Source: Pseudomonas marginalis (GTDB lineage Bacteria > Pseudomonadota > Gammaproteobacteria > Pseudomonadales > Pseudomonadaceae). Taken from it: a stretch of DNA of 64,000 bases. This document shows, in pieces, positions 27,634 through 36,546 of the stretch. The DNA is taken from contig NZ_VTFG01000001.1 of the NCBI RefSeq assembly GCF_008692035.1, positions 3,969,501 through 4,033,500 of the forward strand, read 5' to 3'. The notes beneath the pieces are model-generated. The model ran no database searches. It saw only the letters and a list, made by a program, of their open reading frames with translations, and had not been told where the DNA came from. The translations under genes and the position numbers were made by a program. Position 1 is the first letter of the stretch. Each line of letters begins with the position of its first letter.

Positions 27634-29919
27634 TTAAAGCGACGAGTATTTCTTGCGCAGACGCTGACGAATCAGCTCGGCGAGGGTGTTCATGATGAAG
27701 GTGAACAGCAGCAGCACCAGCGCCGAGAGGAACAGCACGCGGTAGTGACTGCCGCCGACTTCCGACTCGGGCATTTCCACCGCGACGTTGGCCGCCAGGG
27801 TGCGCAGGCCTTCGAACAGGTTCATCTCCATCACCGGCGTGTTGCCGGTGGCCATCAGCACGATCATGGTCTCGCCCACGGCGCGCCCCATGCCGATCAT
27901 CAGCGCCGAGAAGATGCCCGGGCTGGCGGTCAGGATCACCACGCGGGTCATGGTCTGCCACGGTGTGGCGCCCAGGGCCAGGGAACCCAGGGTCAGGCCG
28001 CGCGGTACGCTGAACACGGCGTCTTCGGCGATGGAATAGATGTTCGGGATCACCGCAAAGCCCATGGCCAGGCCGACCACCAGGGCGTTGCGCTGGTCGT
28101 AGGTAATGCCCAGGTCGTGGGAGATCCACATGCGCATGTCGCCGCCGAAGAACCAGGTTTCCAGGTACGGGCTCATGTACAGCGAGAGCCAGCCCACGAA
28201 CAGGATCACCGGGATCAGGATCGCGCTTTCCCAACCATCGGGAACCCGCAGGCGAATGGATTCAGGCAGGCGGCTGAAGACAAACCCGGCCACCAGGATG
28301 CCAATCGGCAACAGCATCAGCAGGCTGAAGATCCCCGGCAGATGCCCTTCGACATACGGCGCCAGGAACAGGCCGGCGAAGAAGCCGAGGATCACCGTCG
28401 GCATGGCTTCCATCAGTTCGATCACCGGCTTGACCTTGCGGCGCAGGCTCGGGGCCATGAAGTAAGCGGTGTAGATCGCCGCGGCAACAGCCAGTGGCGC
28501 CGCCAGCAGCATGGCGTAGAACGCCGCCTTCAGGGTACCGAAGGTCAATGGCGCCAGGCTCATCTTGGGTTCGAAGTCGGTGTTGGCGGCGGTCGATTGC
28601 CAGACGTACTTAGGTTCGTCGTAGTTTTCGTACCAGACCTTGCTCCACAACGCGCTCCAGGACACTTCCGGGTGCGGGTTGTCCAGCAGCAGCGGCTGCA
28701 GCTTGCCGCCGGCTTCGACGATCACCCGGTTGGCGCGCGGCGACATACCAAACACGCCCTGGCCGTCGACCACCGGATCCACCAGCAGGGTGCGGTGGGC
28801 GGTGCTGTGGAACACGCCGAATTTGCCGGAGGCGTCGAGGGCGGTGAAGCCTTTGCGCCGCTCTTCGGCGGTGATTTCCACGATGGGCGCGGTGCCCATC
28901 TGAAAGGTACGAATCTGCTTGAAGCGCTGCTCGCCATCCGGGTCGCGGGCCATGAACCACTGGGCCAGGCCGCCTTTGGAGTTACCGACGATCAGCGAGA
29001 TGCCGCCCACCAACTGGGTGCTGGCGGTGACTTCGGCAGTGCCATCTTCCAGTAATTTGTAGCGACCGTTGAGGCTCCTGTCGCGCAGGCTGAACACATC
29101 CGCCAGGGCACGTCCGTTGATCACGTACAGCCACTGCTGGCGTGGATCGATGAAGATCGCCTTCACTGGCTCGGTCATTTGCGGCAGTTCGACACGCTTC
29201 TGCTCGCTGGTGACTTCACCGGTCATCATGTTTTCTTCGCGGCTCAGGGTCAGCACGTTCAAGTGCGAACCGGCCGAGCCTGCCACCACCAGCGACGAAT
29301 CGGTGGCGTTGAGGGCAACATGCTCCAACGGGCGGCCGGCATCGTCGAGCACGATCGGCGTTTCACCGTAGGGGTATTCAATCGCAGGCGTGATGGTTTT
29401 CTTGCCGTCCGGGTACGACACCTTATAGGTGTGACGGAACACCAGGGACTGGCCATTGGACAAACCGAGGATCACCAGCGGGCTGCCCGGCTGGTCTTCA
29501 CCGATGGAAGCCACGCTCACGCCGGGCGCAAGCGGCAGGTCGACACGCTTGAGTTCGGCACCGCTCGTGACGTCAAAGAACAGCGCCTGGCCCTTGTCGG
29601 AAACCCGCATGGCGACCTGGTTCTGCTCTTCCAGGGAGATCAACAACGGCTTGCCGGCGTCCTGCATCCAGGCGGGCGTCAGTGCGTCTTCCTTGGTCAG
29701 CGAGGCGCCTTGGAACAGTGGCGCGACCACGTAGGCGAGGAAAAAGAAGATCAGGGTGATCGCACCCAGAACGGCGAGGCCGCCCACCAGCACGTACCAA
29801 CGGGTCAGGCGATCCTTGAGCGCGCGAATACGGCGCTTGCGTTGCAGCTCAGGCGTATTGAAATCAATGCGCTTGGGGGGAGAAGTTGTCGTCATGGTGG
29901 AATTGGCCAGATCATTCAT
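27634..29919 (-). CDS. pstC: PstC, phosphate ABC transporter permease (long form)
   Basis: A 761-residue protein. After a first membrane helix (about 40-65) comes a periplasmic region of about 350 residues with repeated beta-type segments (for example GQALFFDVTSGAELKRVDL). Five or so membrane helices follow with the permease loop GSLALGATPWQTMTRVVI. Ordinary PstC is about 320 residues. ATG 29919 is chosen because AGGG lies 7 bases upstream; GTG 29925 and ATG 29895 are alternatives. A Pho box precedes it, separate from that of pstS. Confidence 0.95.
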   Translation of the reverse strand: MNDLANSTMTTTSPPKRIDFNTPELQRKRRIRALKDRLTRWYVLVGGLAVLGAITLIFFFLAYVVAPLFQGASLTKEDALTPAWMQDAGKPLLISLEEQNQVAMRVSDKGQALFFDVTSGAELKRVDLPLAPGVSVASIGEDQPGSPLVILGLSNGQSLVFRHTYKVSYPDGKKTITPAIEYPYGETPIVLDDAGRPLEHVALNATDSSLVVAGSAGSHLNVLTLSREENMMTGEVTSEQKRVELPQMTEPVKAIFIDPRQQWLYVINGRALADVFSLRDRSLNGRYKLLEDGTAEVTASTQLVGGISLIVGNSKGGLAQWFMARDPDGEQRFKQIRTFQMGTAPIVEITAEERRKGFTALDASGKFGVFHSTAHRTLLVDPVVDGQGVFGMSPRANRVIVEAGGKLQPLLLDNPHPEVSWSALWSKVWYENYDEPKYVWQSTAANTDFEPKMSLAPLTFGTLKAAFYAMLLAAPLAVAAAIYTAYFMAPSLRRKVKPVIELMEAMPTVILGFFAGLFLAPYVEGHLPGIFSLLMLLPIGILVAGFVFSRLPESIRLRVPDGWESAILIPVILFVGWLSLYMSPYLETWFFGGDMRMWISHDLGITYDQRNALVVGLAMGFAVIPNIYSIAEDAVFSVPRGLTLGSLALGATPWQTMTRVVILTASPGIFSALMIGMGRAVGETMIVLMATGNTPVMEMNLFEGLRTLAANVAVEMPESEVGGSHYRVLFLSALVLLLFTFIMNTLAELIRQRLRKKYSSL

Positions 29920-29941
29920 GCGCACACCCTAGCGATCCTGT

Positions 29942-29959
29942 ATGACAGAAAGATGACAG
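29942..29959 (-). promoter_or_regulatory. Pho box upstream of pstC
   Basis: Read on the minus strand it is CTGTCAT-CTTT-CTGTCAT, a perfect match to the Pho consensus, 23 bases before the pstC start. It gives pstCAB-phoU a PhoB-controlled promoter separate from that of pstS. Confidence 0.9.
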
Positions 29960-30009
29960 TGCAGTGACGCAACAAATCCGCCGCGAAGCAGGGCTGGCAG
30001 CGGACTAGA

Positions 30010-30043
30010 AAATTTGGATGCGGGGCCGGTATCCCGGCCCCGC
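30010..30043 (-). terminator. Terminator after pstS
   Basis: A perfect 10-bp stem (GCGGGGCCGG/CCGGCCCCGC, loop of four) is followed on the minus strand by ATCCAAATTTTC. It lies just past the pstS stop and before the pstC Pho box, so pstS can be made in excess of the membrane components. Confidence 0.75.
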
Positions 30044-30051
30044 AGAGGCAA

Positions 30052-31038
30052 TCAGTTGCCTTCTTTCAGACCCAGGTCAGCCAGGGCCTTGGCGGCAACC
30101 TTGGCTGGCAGTGGGATGTAGCCGTCCTTGACGACCACTTCCTGGCCCTGTTTGGAAAGAACCAGTTTCACGAACTCGGCTTCCAGCGGGGCCAGAGGCT
30201 TGTTCGGGGCTTTGTTGACGTAAACGTAGAGGAAACGCGACAGCGGGTATTTGCCGTTCAGGGCGTTTTCTTCGCTGTCTTCGATGAAGTCAGTGCTGCC
30301 TTTCTTGGCCAGGGCCACGGTCTTCACACTGGCGGTCTTGTAGCCGATGCCCGAATAACCGATGCCGTTCAGCGAGGAACTGATCGACTGCACGACCGAA
30401 GCCGAGCCGGGTTGTTCGTTCACGTTAGGCTTGTAGTCGCCTTTGCACAGGGCTTCTTCCTTGAAGTAGCCGTAGGTGCCGGATACCGAGTTACGGCCGA
30501 ACAGTTGCACTGGCTTGTTGGCCAGGTCGCCGGTCACACCCAGGTCACCCCAGGTTTTCACATCGGCTTTGCCACCGCACAGGCGAGTCGAGGAGAAGAT
30601 CGCGTCGACTTGTTCCATGGTCAGGTGCTGGATCGGGTTGTCCTTGTGCACGAACACGGCCAGGGCGTCCACGGCAACCGGGATAGCGGTTGGCTTGTAG
30701 CCGTACTTCTGCTCGAAGGCCGCCAGTTCGGTGTCCTTCATCTTGCGGCTCATCGGGCCCAGGTTGGAGGTGCCTTCAGTCAGCGCAGGTGGCGCGGTGG
30801 CGGAGCCGGCAGCTTGAATCTGGATGTTGACGTTCGGGTATTCCTTTTTGTAACCCTCGGCCCACAGGGTCATCAGGTTGGCCAGGGTATCGGAACCGAC
30901 GCTGGACAAGTTGCCCGACACACCAGTGGTCTTGACGTAAGCCGGGATTGCCGGATCAACACCTGCAGCCACCGCGTTGGCGGTCGCAACGCCAGCAGCG
31001 ACAAAAGTCATTGCCGCCATCAAACGTTTCAGTTTCAT
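30052..31038 (-). CDS. pstS: PstS, periplasmic phosphate-binding protein
   Basis: A 328-residue protein with a signal peptide (about 1-25, cut after NAVAA) and no lipobox cysteine, so it should be soluble in the periplasm. It has the PBP-like segments SVGSDTLANLMTLWAEGY, GSATAPPALTEGTSNLGPMSR and GRNSVSGTYGYFKE. It delivers phosphate to PstCAB. A Pho box lies 79 bases upstream and a terminator follows. Confidence 0.96.
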   Translation of the reverse strand: MKLKRLMAAMTFVAAGVATANAVAAGVDPAIPAYVKTTGVSGNLSSVGSDTLANLMTLWAEGYKKEYPNVNIQIQAAGSATAPPALTEGTSNLGPMSRKMKDTELAAFEQKYGYKPTAIPVAVDALAVFVHKDNPIQHLTMEQVDAIFSSTRLCGGKADVKTWGDLGVTGDLANKPVQLFGRNSVSGTYGYFKEEALCKGDYKPNVNEQPGSASVVQSISSSLNGIGYSGIGYKTASVKTVALAKKGSTDFIEDSEENALNGKYPLSRFLYVYVNKAPNKPLAPLEAEFVKLVLSKQGQEVVVKDGYIPLPAKVAAKALADLGLKEGN

Positions 31039-31116
31039 GCCTTGCTCCTAGCAGATAGGGATAGTTGGATCGGGGCCAAGTATCGAGAGGCCGTGTGAAC
31101 ACTCTATGTCTGAAAT

Positions 31117-31134
31117 ATGACAATTGGATGAAAG
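31117..31134 (-). promoter_or_regulatory. Pho box upstream of pstS
   Basis: On the minus strand it reads CTTTCAT-CCAA-TTGTCAT, two 7-base half-sites separated by 4, each one base away from CTGTCAT. It lies 79 bases upstream of the pstS start, where PhoB would activate transcription. Confidence 0.8.
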
Positions 31135-31245
31135 GCCAGCATTGGAGATCACACAACAAAAGGAGAGAAGGTCGGGACGTACGAGGAGGTTAGAGCGACT
31201 AAGCGACTTCTTGGAAACAAGCCGTAATTGTTATAAAACGCAAGG

Positions 31246-31279
31246 CATGTGGCGAGGGAGCTTGCTCCCTCGCCACATG
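31246..31279. repeat. Perfect palindrome of a second REP-like family
   Basis: A perfect 15-bp inverted repeat with a CTTG loop; each arm is CATGTGGCGAGGGAG. It differs from the REPIN family elsewhere in the window but shares the GAGCTTGCTC centre. It lies between the pstS upstream region and the end of the MFS gene, where it could stop MFS transcription. Confidence 0.7.
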
Positions 31280-31305
31280 GTTACCGGTAAAAGCGCTAAA
31301 CGGGG

Positions 31306-32595
31306 TTACCGCCCGCGCTTCCACAGATACCCACCCACCACCATCCCCATCACGCACAGGACAGCCACGTAGTAGGCCGGCCCCATCGGGCTTTCCTTCA
31401 TCAGCAGCGACACCGCCAGGGGCGTCAGCCCGCCGAATACGGCGTAGGCCACGTTGTAGGAAAACGACAGGCCACTGAAGCGCACCACGGGCGGGAAGGC
31501 TTTCACCATCACGTAAGGCACCACGCCAATGGTGCCGACGAACAGGCCGGTCAAGGCGTACAGCGGGAACAGCCAGTCCGGGTGGGTCATGAGGCTGTGG
31601 TACAGCGTCCAGGAGGTCGCCAGCAGCAAGGCGCAACCGCTTACCAGTACACGCCCGGCACCAAAACGGTCAGCCAGGGCGCCGGAGGCAATGCAGCCAA
31701 GGCTCAAAGTCACGATGGCCAGGCTATTGGCCTGCAGCGCAACAGTAGGGCTGAAGTGGTAGATGGTCTGCAGCACGGTCGGGGTCATCAGGATGACCAC
31801 CACGACGCCGGCTGACAGCAGCCAGGTCAGCAGCATCGACAACACGATGGCGCCGCGGTGGTCACGTAATACCGCACGCAATGGCAGCTCGGCGGCCAGG
31901 GTCTTGCGTTGCTGCATCTCGGCGAAGATCGGCGTTTCATGCAACCAGCGGCGCAGGTACACCGACAGCAGGCCGAACACGCCACCGAGCAGGAACGGAA
32001 TGCGCCAGGCGTAATCCGAGACCTGCTCCGGGCTGTAAATAGTGTTGATGGCAGTGGCCACCAGCGAGCCCAGCAGGATCCCTGCGGTCAGGCCGCTGGT
32101 CAGGGTGCCGCAGGCGTAGCCGATATGGCGCGGCGGTACGTGTTCGGAGACGAACACCCAGGCGCCGGGAACTTCACCGCCAATCGCTGCGCCCTGGATG
32201 ATGCGCATCAACAGCAACAGGACCGGTGCCCACAGGCCGATCTGCGCGTAGGTTGGCAGCAGGCCCATGATCAGGGTCGGCACGGCCATCATGAAGATGC
32301 TCAGGGTGAACATTTTCTTGCGGCCCAGCAGGTCACCGAAGTGCGCCATGATGATGCCGCCCAGCGGGCGTGCCAGGTAACCGGCGGCGAAGATGCCGAA
32401 GGTCTGCATCATGCGCAGCCATTCGGGCATATCGACAGGGAAGAACAGTTTTCCGACCACGGTGGCGAAAAACACGAAAATGATGAAGTCATAAAACTCC
32501 AGCGCCCCGCCCAAGGCAGACAGCGACAGGGTTTTGTAGTCGTTGCGGGTCAGCGGGCGCGACGGTTGCGCACTGCTTGCAGGCACGGAGGACAT
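31306..32595 (-). CDS. MFS transporter, metabolite:H+ symporter type
   Basis: A 429-residue protein with about 12 membrane segments and MHS-family motifs: GALEFYDFIIFVFFATVVGKLFFP at the start of helix 1, the loop GDLLGRKKMF and RIIQGAAIGGEVPGAW. Relatives carry shikimate, proline/betaine or carboxylic acids; the substrate is not readable here. The start at 32595 (MSSVPASSAQ) is preferred; a 40-residue upstream extension lacks family character. Confidence 0.9.
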   Translation of the reverse strand: MSSVPASSAQPSRPLTRNDYKTLSLSALGGALEFYDFIIFVFFATVVGKLFFPVDMPEWLRMMQTFGIFAAGYLARPLGGIIMAHFGDLLGRKKMFTLSIFMMAVPTLIMGLLPTYAQIGLWAPVLLLLMRIIQGAAIGGEVPGAWVFVSEHVPPRHIGYACGTLTSGLTAGILLGSLVATAINTIYSPEQVSDYAWRIPFLLGGVFGLLSVYLRRWLHETPIFAEMQQRKTLAAELPLRAVLRDHRGAIVLSMLLTWLLSAGVVVVILMTPTVLQTIYHFSPTVALQANSLAIVTLSLGCIASGALADRFGAGRVLVSGCALLLATSWTLYHSLMTHPDWLFPLYALTGLFVGTIGVVPYVMVKAFPPVVRFSGLSFSYNVAYAVFGGLTPLAVSLLMKESPMGPAYYVAVLCVMGMVVGGYLWKRGR

Positions 32596-33003
32596 GGCAA
32601 GGCTTCTCTTATAGTAGTCAGCTTGATAAGGACGACACGCCCGGGACCGGCGGCGGTCTGGCAAGATAGCAAATCGCTTGTAAAAGCACAGCGCCAGGAG
32701 AACAGTTGCGCGCAAAAGCCGCGATACAGCGGCTATTTACCGACCAAATGAGCGCCGGGAGGTCGTCGTGGCGCCAGGGTCTCGATATACTCGGCCCTTG
32801 CAAGCGCAAGAACCCCAGGCTTGAGGGGCTGCTGCGCCAAAACGTCGTTGGGTGCCATCCAGCCGATTTGGCAGAGTTTCCCTTTAGTACGCCTTACGAG
32901 AAACGTATCGAACGGAGTATGTTTGTGCTGAAACGTTTTTCTAACAGTCGGCTATCCACCTTGCTCCACCTATAAAAGCGTCACGGGTCAGAGGCCCCCC
33001 GGC
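32596..33003. other. 408-base intergenic region, no supported gene
   Basis: This lies between the divergent MFS and thioesterase genes and must hold both promoters. A 19-codon frame (MFVLKRFSNSRLSTLLHL) begins at 32920 behind CGGAG, but nothing else supports it. No hairpin terminator, tRNA or known riboswitch was recognised. Confidence 0.4.
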
Positions 33004-33408
33004 ATGATCGAACTCGAACAAGAAGATCCTATCCCGCAAGGCGATCTCGCCCTGCAAATCACCGCGCTCCCGCGTGAAACCAACGGTTTTGGCGATATCT
33101 TCGGCGGCTGGCTGGTCGCGCAGATGGACCTCGCCGGTACCGCCATGGCCAGCAAGGTCGCAGGCGGGCGTGTGGCCACCGTGGCCATTGACCGCATGGC
33201 GTTCCTGGTGCCGGTGGCAGTGGGCGCGCAACTGTCCTTCTATACCCAGGCCCTGGAAATCGGCCGCAGCTCGATCCAGATGATGGTCGAAGTGTGGAGC
33301 GACGACCCGCTGTCCAGCGAATGGCGCAAGGTCACCGAGGCGGTGTTTGTATTTGTCGCTATCGATGGCAGCGGCCGCACACGCTCGGTGCCATCGCGCG
33401 CGCGTTAA
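33004..33408 (+). CDS. Acyl-CoA thioesterase, YciA-like hotdog protein
   Basis: A 134-residue single hotdog domain. The segment NGFGDIFGGWLVAQMDLAG matches the active-site loop of YciA/BFIT-type thioesterases, with the catalytic Asp in GDIFGG. It would hydrolyse short- to medium-chain acyl-CoA in the cytoplasm. It is a stand-alone gene 57 bases before the mutarotase; a shared transcript is possible. Confidence 0.9.
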   Translation: MIELEQEDPIPQGDLALQITALPRETNGFGDIFGGWLVAQMDLAGTAMASKVAGGRVATVAIDRMAFLVPVAVGAQLSFYTQALEIGRSSIQMMVEVWSDDPLSSEWRKVTEAVFVFVAIDGSGRTRSVPSRAR

Positions 33409-33465
33409 ACCTCGCGGGGTTTTGACGGTCAATTGCCCCATTGCCTGCCATTGAGAGTGCCTGCT

Positions 33466-34365
33466 ATGCCTACGCCCCACGTTGAGACCGTGAAAGTCGA
33501 CGAACTGGACTGCTGGCGCATCCGCCATAACGGCGCCGAGCTGATGATTGCCCAGCAGGGCGCGCATATCTTCAGTTACGGCCGCGAAGGCGAGCAGCCG
33601 CTGATCTGGCCGAACCCTGAGGCGGTGTTCAAGAAGGGCAAGGGCATTCGTACTGGCGTACCAGTGTGCTGGCCCTGGTTTGGGGTGTTCGACCGCAACC
33701 CGCCCAGCGTAAAGGCGATGCGCCAAAGTGATCAGCCTGCGGGCGCTCACGGTTTCGTGCGTACCACGACCTGGGTATTGGCCGGGACCTCCCTTGAAGG
33801 TGAAGCGCTGCGAGTGGACCTTGAACTACCGGTTCCTGCAGGCGGCTTCCCCGGCTGGCCCCATCAGGTCGACCTGAGCCTGAGCCTGCTGCTGGACGAT
33901 CAACTGCACATCCGCCTGACCAGCCACAACCGTGGCGACGGCACTGTCACGCTCAGCCAGGCGCTGCACACCTACTTCGCCGTGAGCGACGTACGCAACG
34001 TGCAGGTCGAAGGCCTGGACGGCTCGGCGTACATCGATACCGCCGATGGCTGGAGCGAGAAAACCCAGTCCGGCCTGCTGCACTTCACTGCCGAGACCGA
34101 CCGCATCTACCTCGATACGCCCCCGTCGCTGAGCATCCTCGATCAGGACTGGCAGCGTCGCATCCAGCTCACCAGCCAAGGCTCGAAATCCACCGTGATC
34201 TGGAACCCCTGGACCGAACGCGCCAAGGCCTTCGACGACATGGCCGATGATGGCTGGCAGGGCATGCTGTGCATCGAGACGGCGAATGTGCTGGATGATG
34301 TGGTGACGCTGGCGCCGGGTGAAAGCCACACGCTGGGTGTGAGCATCACCGGTGTTACCCGGTAG
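33466..34365 (+). CDS. D-hexose-6-phosphate mutarotase (YeaD-like)
   Basis: A 299-residue aldose 1-epimerase-fold protein with the family segments WPNPEAVFKKGKGIRTGVPV, CWPWFG, QPAGAHGFVRTTTW and SQALHTYFAV. YeaD relatives interconvert the anomers of glucose-6-phosphate and similar sugars. The ATG at 33466 has GAGAG upstream; an 11-codon extension to 33433 was not used. A REPIN follows 13 bases after the stop. Confidence 0.92.
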   Translation: MPTPHVETVKVDELDCWRIRHNGAELMIAQQGAHIFSYGREGEQPLIWPNPEAVFKKGKGIRTGVPVCWPWFGVFDRNPPSVKAMRQSDQPAGAHGFVRTTTWVLAGTSLEGEALRVDLELPVPAGGFPGWPHQVDLSLSLLLDDQLHIRLTSHNRGDGTVTLSQALHTYFAVSDVRNVQVEGLDGSAYIDTADGWSEKTQSGLLHFTAETDRIYLDTPPSLSILDQDWQRRIQLTSQGSKSTVIWNPWTERAKAFDDMADDGWQGMLCIETANVLDDVVTLAPGESHTLGVSITGVTR

Positions 34366-34378
34366 ATGGAGTTCCAAA

Positions 34379-34468
34379 TGTGGGAGGGGGCTTGCCCCCG
34401 ATAGCGGTGAATCAGTCACCAAAGACAGTGACTGGCACCCTGCTATCGGGGGCAAGCCCCCTCCCACA
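34379..34468. repeat. REPIN after the mutarotase gene
   Basis: This is the most symmetrical of the five doublets; both arms read GGGGGCTTGCCCCCGATAGC or its complement. It lies between convergent genes. The inner region repeats GTGAATCAGTCACC/GTGACTGGCAC, a second smaller inverted repeat. Confidence 0.88.
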
Positions 34469-34485
34469 TTGGGTTCAGCGGAAGC

Positions 34486-35022
34486 TTATAGATCGGATTC
34501 CTTTACGACCCGCACCTTGCCCGCATCCAGCGCATAGGCGGCGTCGGCCAAATCGTTGTTCACCGTCTCCACCTTCAACGTGCCGGTCACCCACAGCGGC
34601 GTGTAGATATCATCCAGCTTCAAACCCTTGGGATAACGCACCAGCACCAACTGGTTAGGCGGCGGTGGCGGCACGTGGATGCAGGCGCCCGGGTATGGCA
34701 CCAGGAAGAACAGCGTGCTGCGCCCCTTGGCGTCGGTTTCCAACGGCACCGGGTAGCCGCCGATCCGGATGTTCCTGCCGTTCATGGCGGCCACGGTCTT
34801 GGTCGAATACATCACCGCCGGCAAGCCTTTGCTCTGCTTCAGGCCACCTTTGTCGGTGAACGTGCCTTGGGCTTCGGGGGAGTTGTGATCGATCTCGGGC
34901 ATGGCCTCGAGGGCCTTCTGGTCCGACAGCGGCATCAGGTCGAGCCAGTCGGTTTCCGGCAATTCACCGGCATGGGCCAGGCCAGAGCCCAGCAGAAGAA
35001 GAGTCAACAGGAGACGGCGCAT
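34486..35022 (-). CDS. Exported DUF3299 protein
   Basis: A 178-residue protein starting MRRLLLTLLLLGSGLAHA, a clear signal peptide. The mature part has TDWLDLMPLSD, RIGGYPVPLE and FFLVPYPGACIHVPPPPPNQLVLV, the hallmark of DUF3299. Members are periplasmic, often near metal or transport genes, with no known activity. It is a single gene convergent with the mutarotase. A start 7 codons upstream is possible. Confidence 0.88.
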   Translation of the reverse strand: MRRLLLTLLLLGSGLAHAGELPETDWLDLMPLSDQKALEAMPEIDHNSPEAQGTFTDKGGLKQSKGLPAVMYSTKTVAAMNGRNIRIGGYPVPLETDAKGRSTLFFLVPYPGACIHVPPPPPNQLVLVRYPKGLKLDDIYTPLWVTGTLKVETVNNDLADAAYALDAGKVRVVKESDL

Positions 35023-35099
35023 GGAGAGGCTCGGCAAGTACAAGTGGCGAGCATTCTAGCCCTCTGCGCCTGCGCAGCGCAGAGGACTTTGTCGGCTGA

Positions 35100-35345
35100 T
35101 TACTTCTTTTTGATCAGGCCGTAGATCACCAGCAGGATGATTGCGCCGACCAGTGCGCCGATAAAGCCTGCGCCTTGACCCGCCTGGTAGATGCCCAGCG
35201 CCTGGCCACCGTAGGTCGCGGCCAGGGAACCGGCGATACCCAGCAGGATGGTCATGATCCAGCCCATGCTGTCGTCGCCGGGCTTGAGGAAACGCGCCAA
35301 CAGGCCGACGATCAAGCCGATAAAGATGGTTCCGATGATACCCAT
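35100..35345 (-). CDS. GlsB/YeaQ/YmgE-family small membrane protein
   Basis: An 81-residue protein with three hydrophobic segments and the family pattern GLIVGLLARFLKPGDDSMGWIMTILLGIAGSLAA. These transglycosylase-associated proteins are inner-membrane and often stress-induced, of unknown mechanism. It lies downstream of purK on the same strand, separated by a strong hairpin, so it is probably expressed on its own. Confidence 0.92.
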   Translation of the reverse strand: MGIIGTIFIGLIVGLLARFLKPGDDSMGWIMTILLGIAGSLAATYGGQALGIYQAGQGAGFIGALVGAIILLVIYGLIKKK

Positions 35346-35372
35346 GGCATTTCCCTCTGAATGAAGTGAGCT

Positions 35373-35400
35373 ATGCCAAAGCCTAGACAGGCTTTGGCAT
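35373..35400 (-). terminator. Hairpin between purK and the GlsB-like gene
   Basis: A perfect 12-bp stem (ATGCCAAAGCCT with its complement, loop AGAC) lies between purK and the next gene. There is no T run on either strand, so termination may be inefficient. Confidence 0.5.
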
Positions 35401-35449
35401 CCTGCAATCAGAGGACGGCGATAACCAATGGTTCCCGCCGATCCCCGGG

Positions 35450-36535
35450 TTATTGCTCGGCGATCAGCGCTTCGACCTTGAGGATCTGCGCTTGCAGCGT
35501 TGCGCGGTCCTTGCAGCGCAGGTTGGCGTGGCCGACCTTGCGCCCGGCCTTGAAGGCCTTGCCGTAGTGATGCAGATGGCAGTCTTCGATGGCGATCACG
35601 CGCTCCACCGGCGGTACCACGCCGATAAAGTTGAGCATCGCGCTCTCACCGACCTTGGCCGTGGAGCCCAATGGCAAGCCCGCGACAGCGCGCAGGTGGT
35701 TTTCGAACTGGCTGCACTCGGCGCCTTCGGTGGTCCAGTGCCCGGAGTTATGCACACGCGGGGCGATTTCGTTGGCCTTGAGGCCGCCGTCGACTTCAAA
35801 GAACTCGAACGCCATCACACCGACGTAATCCAGCTGCTTGAGCACGCGGCTGGAATAGTCTTCGGCCAGGGCCTGCAACGGGTGATCGGTGCTGGCCACG
35901 GACAGCTTGAGGATGCCGCTGTCGTGGGTGTTGTGCACCAACGGGTAGAAGCGGGTCTCACCATCCCGGGCACGCACGGCGATCAACGAGACTTCGCCGG
36001 TGAACGGCACGAAGCCTTCCAGCAGGCAGGCCACGCTGCCCAGTTCGGCGAAGGTGCCGACCACATCGGCGGCGGTGCGCAGGACTTTCTGGCCCTTGCC
36101 GTCGTAACCCAGGGTGCGGGTTTTCAGCACGGCCGGCAGGCCGATGCTGGCGACGGCGGCGTCCAGGTCCGCCTGGGACTGGATATCGGCGAAGGCTGGG
36201 GTCGGAATGCCCAGGTCCTTGAACATGCTCTTCTCGAACCAGCGGTCACGGGCAATACGCAAGGCTTCGGCGCTCGGGTACACCGGTACGAACTGCGACA
36301 GGAAGGCCACGGTTTCGGCCGGTACGCTTTCAAACTCGAACGTCACCAAATCGACTTCGTCGGCCAGTTGGCGCAGGTGGTCCGGGTCGCTGTAGTCAGC
36401 GCGCAGGTGTTCACCCAAGGCTGCCGCACAGGCGTCCGGCGCCGGGTCCAGGAAAGCGAAGTTCATCCCCAGCGGGGTACCCGCCAGGGCCAGCATGCGG
36501 CCCAGTTGGCCGCCACCGATTACACCGATTTTCAT
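35450..36535 (-). CDS. purK: PurK, 5-(carboxyamino)imidazole ribonucleotide synthase
   Basis: A 361-residue ATP-grasp enzyme starting MKIGVIGGGQLGRMLALAG, with KTRTLGYDGKGQKVL and the metal-binding segment NEIAPRVHNSGHWT. It uses ATP and bicarbonate to carboxylate AIR to N5-CAIR in purine synthesis, supplying PurE. Length is normal for the family. The start at 36535 lies 11 bases after the purE stop; a longer reading overlaps purE and was rejected. Confidence 0.97.
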   Translation of the reverse strand: MKIGVIGGGQLGRMLALAGTPLGMNFAFLDPAPDACAAALGEHLRADYSDPDHLRQLADEVDLVTFEFESVPAETVAFLSQFVPVYPSAEALRIARDRWFEKSMFKDLGIPTPAFADIQSQADLDAAVASIGLPAVLKTRTLGYDGKGQKVLRTAADVVGTFAELGSVACLLEGFVPFTGEVSLIAVRARDGETRFYPLVHNTHDSGILKLSVASTDHPLQALAEDYSSRVLKQLDYVGVMAFEFFEVDGGLKANEIAPRVHNSGHWTTEGAECSQFENHLRAVAGLPLGSTAKVGESAMLNFIGVVPPVERVIAIEDCHLHHYGKAFKAGRKVGHANLRCKDRATLQAQILKVEALIAEQ

Positions 36536-36546
36536 CGTCAACACCC

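Noticed and set aside
25981..29055. 1024-codon plus-strand frame across pstA and pstC
   Set aside because: It is antisense to two clear permease genes; the His/Gln/Arg-rich translation is typical of a shadow frame.
32920..32976. 18-residue frame MFVLKRFSNSRLSTLLHL as a leader peptide
   Set aside because: It has a plausible CGGAG site but no attenuator follows and the next gene is not amino-acid biosynthetic.
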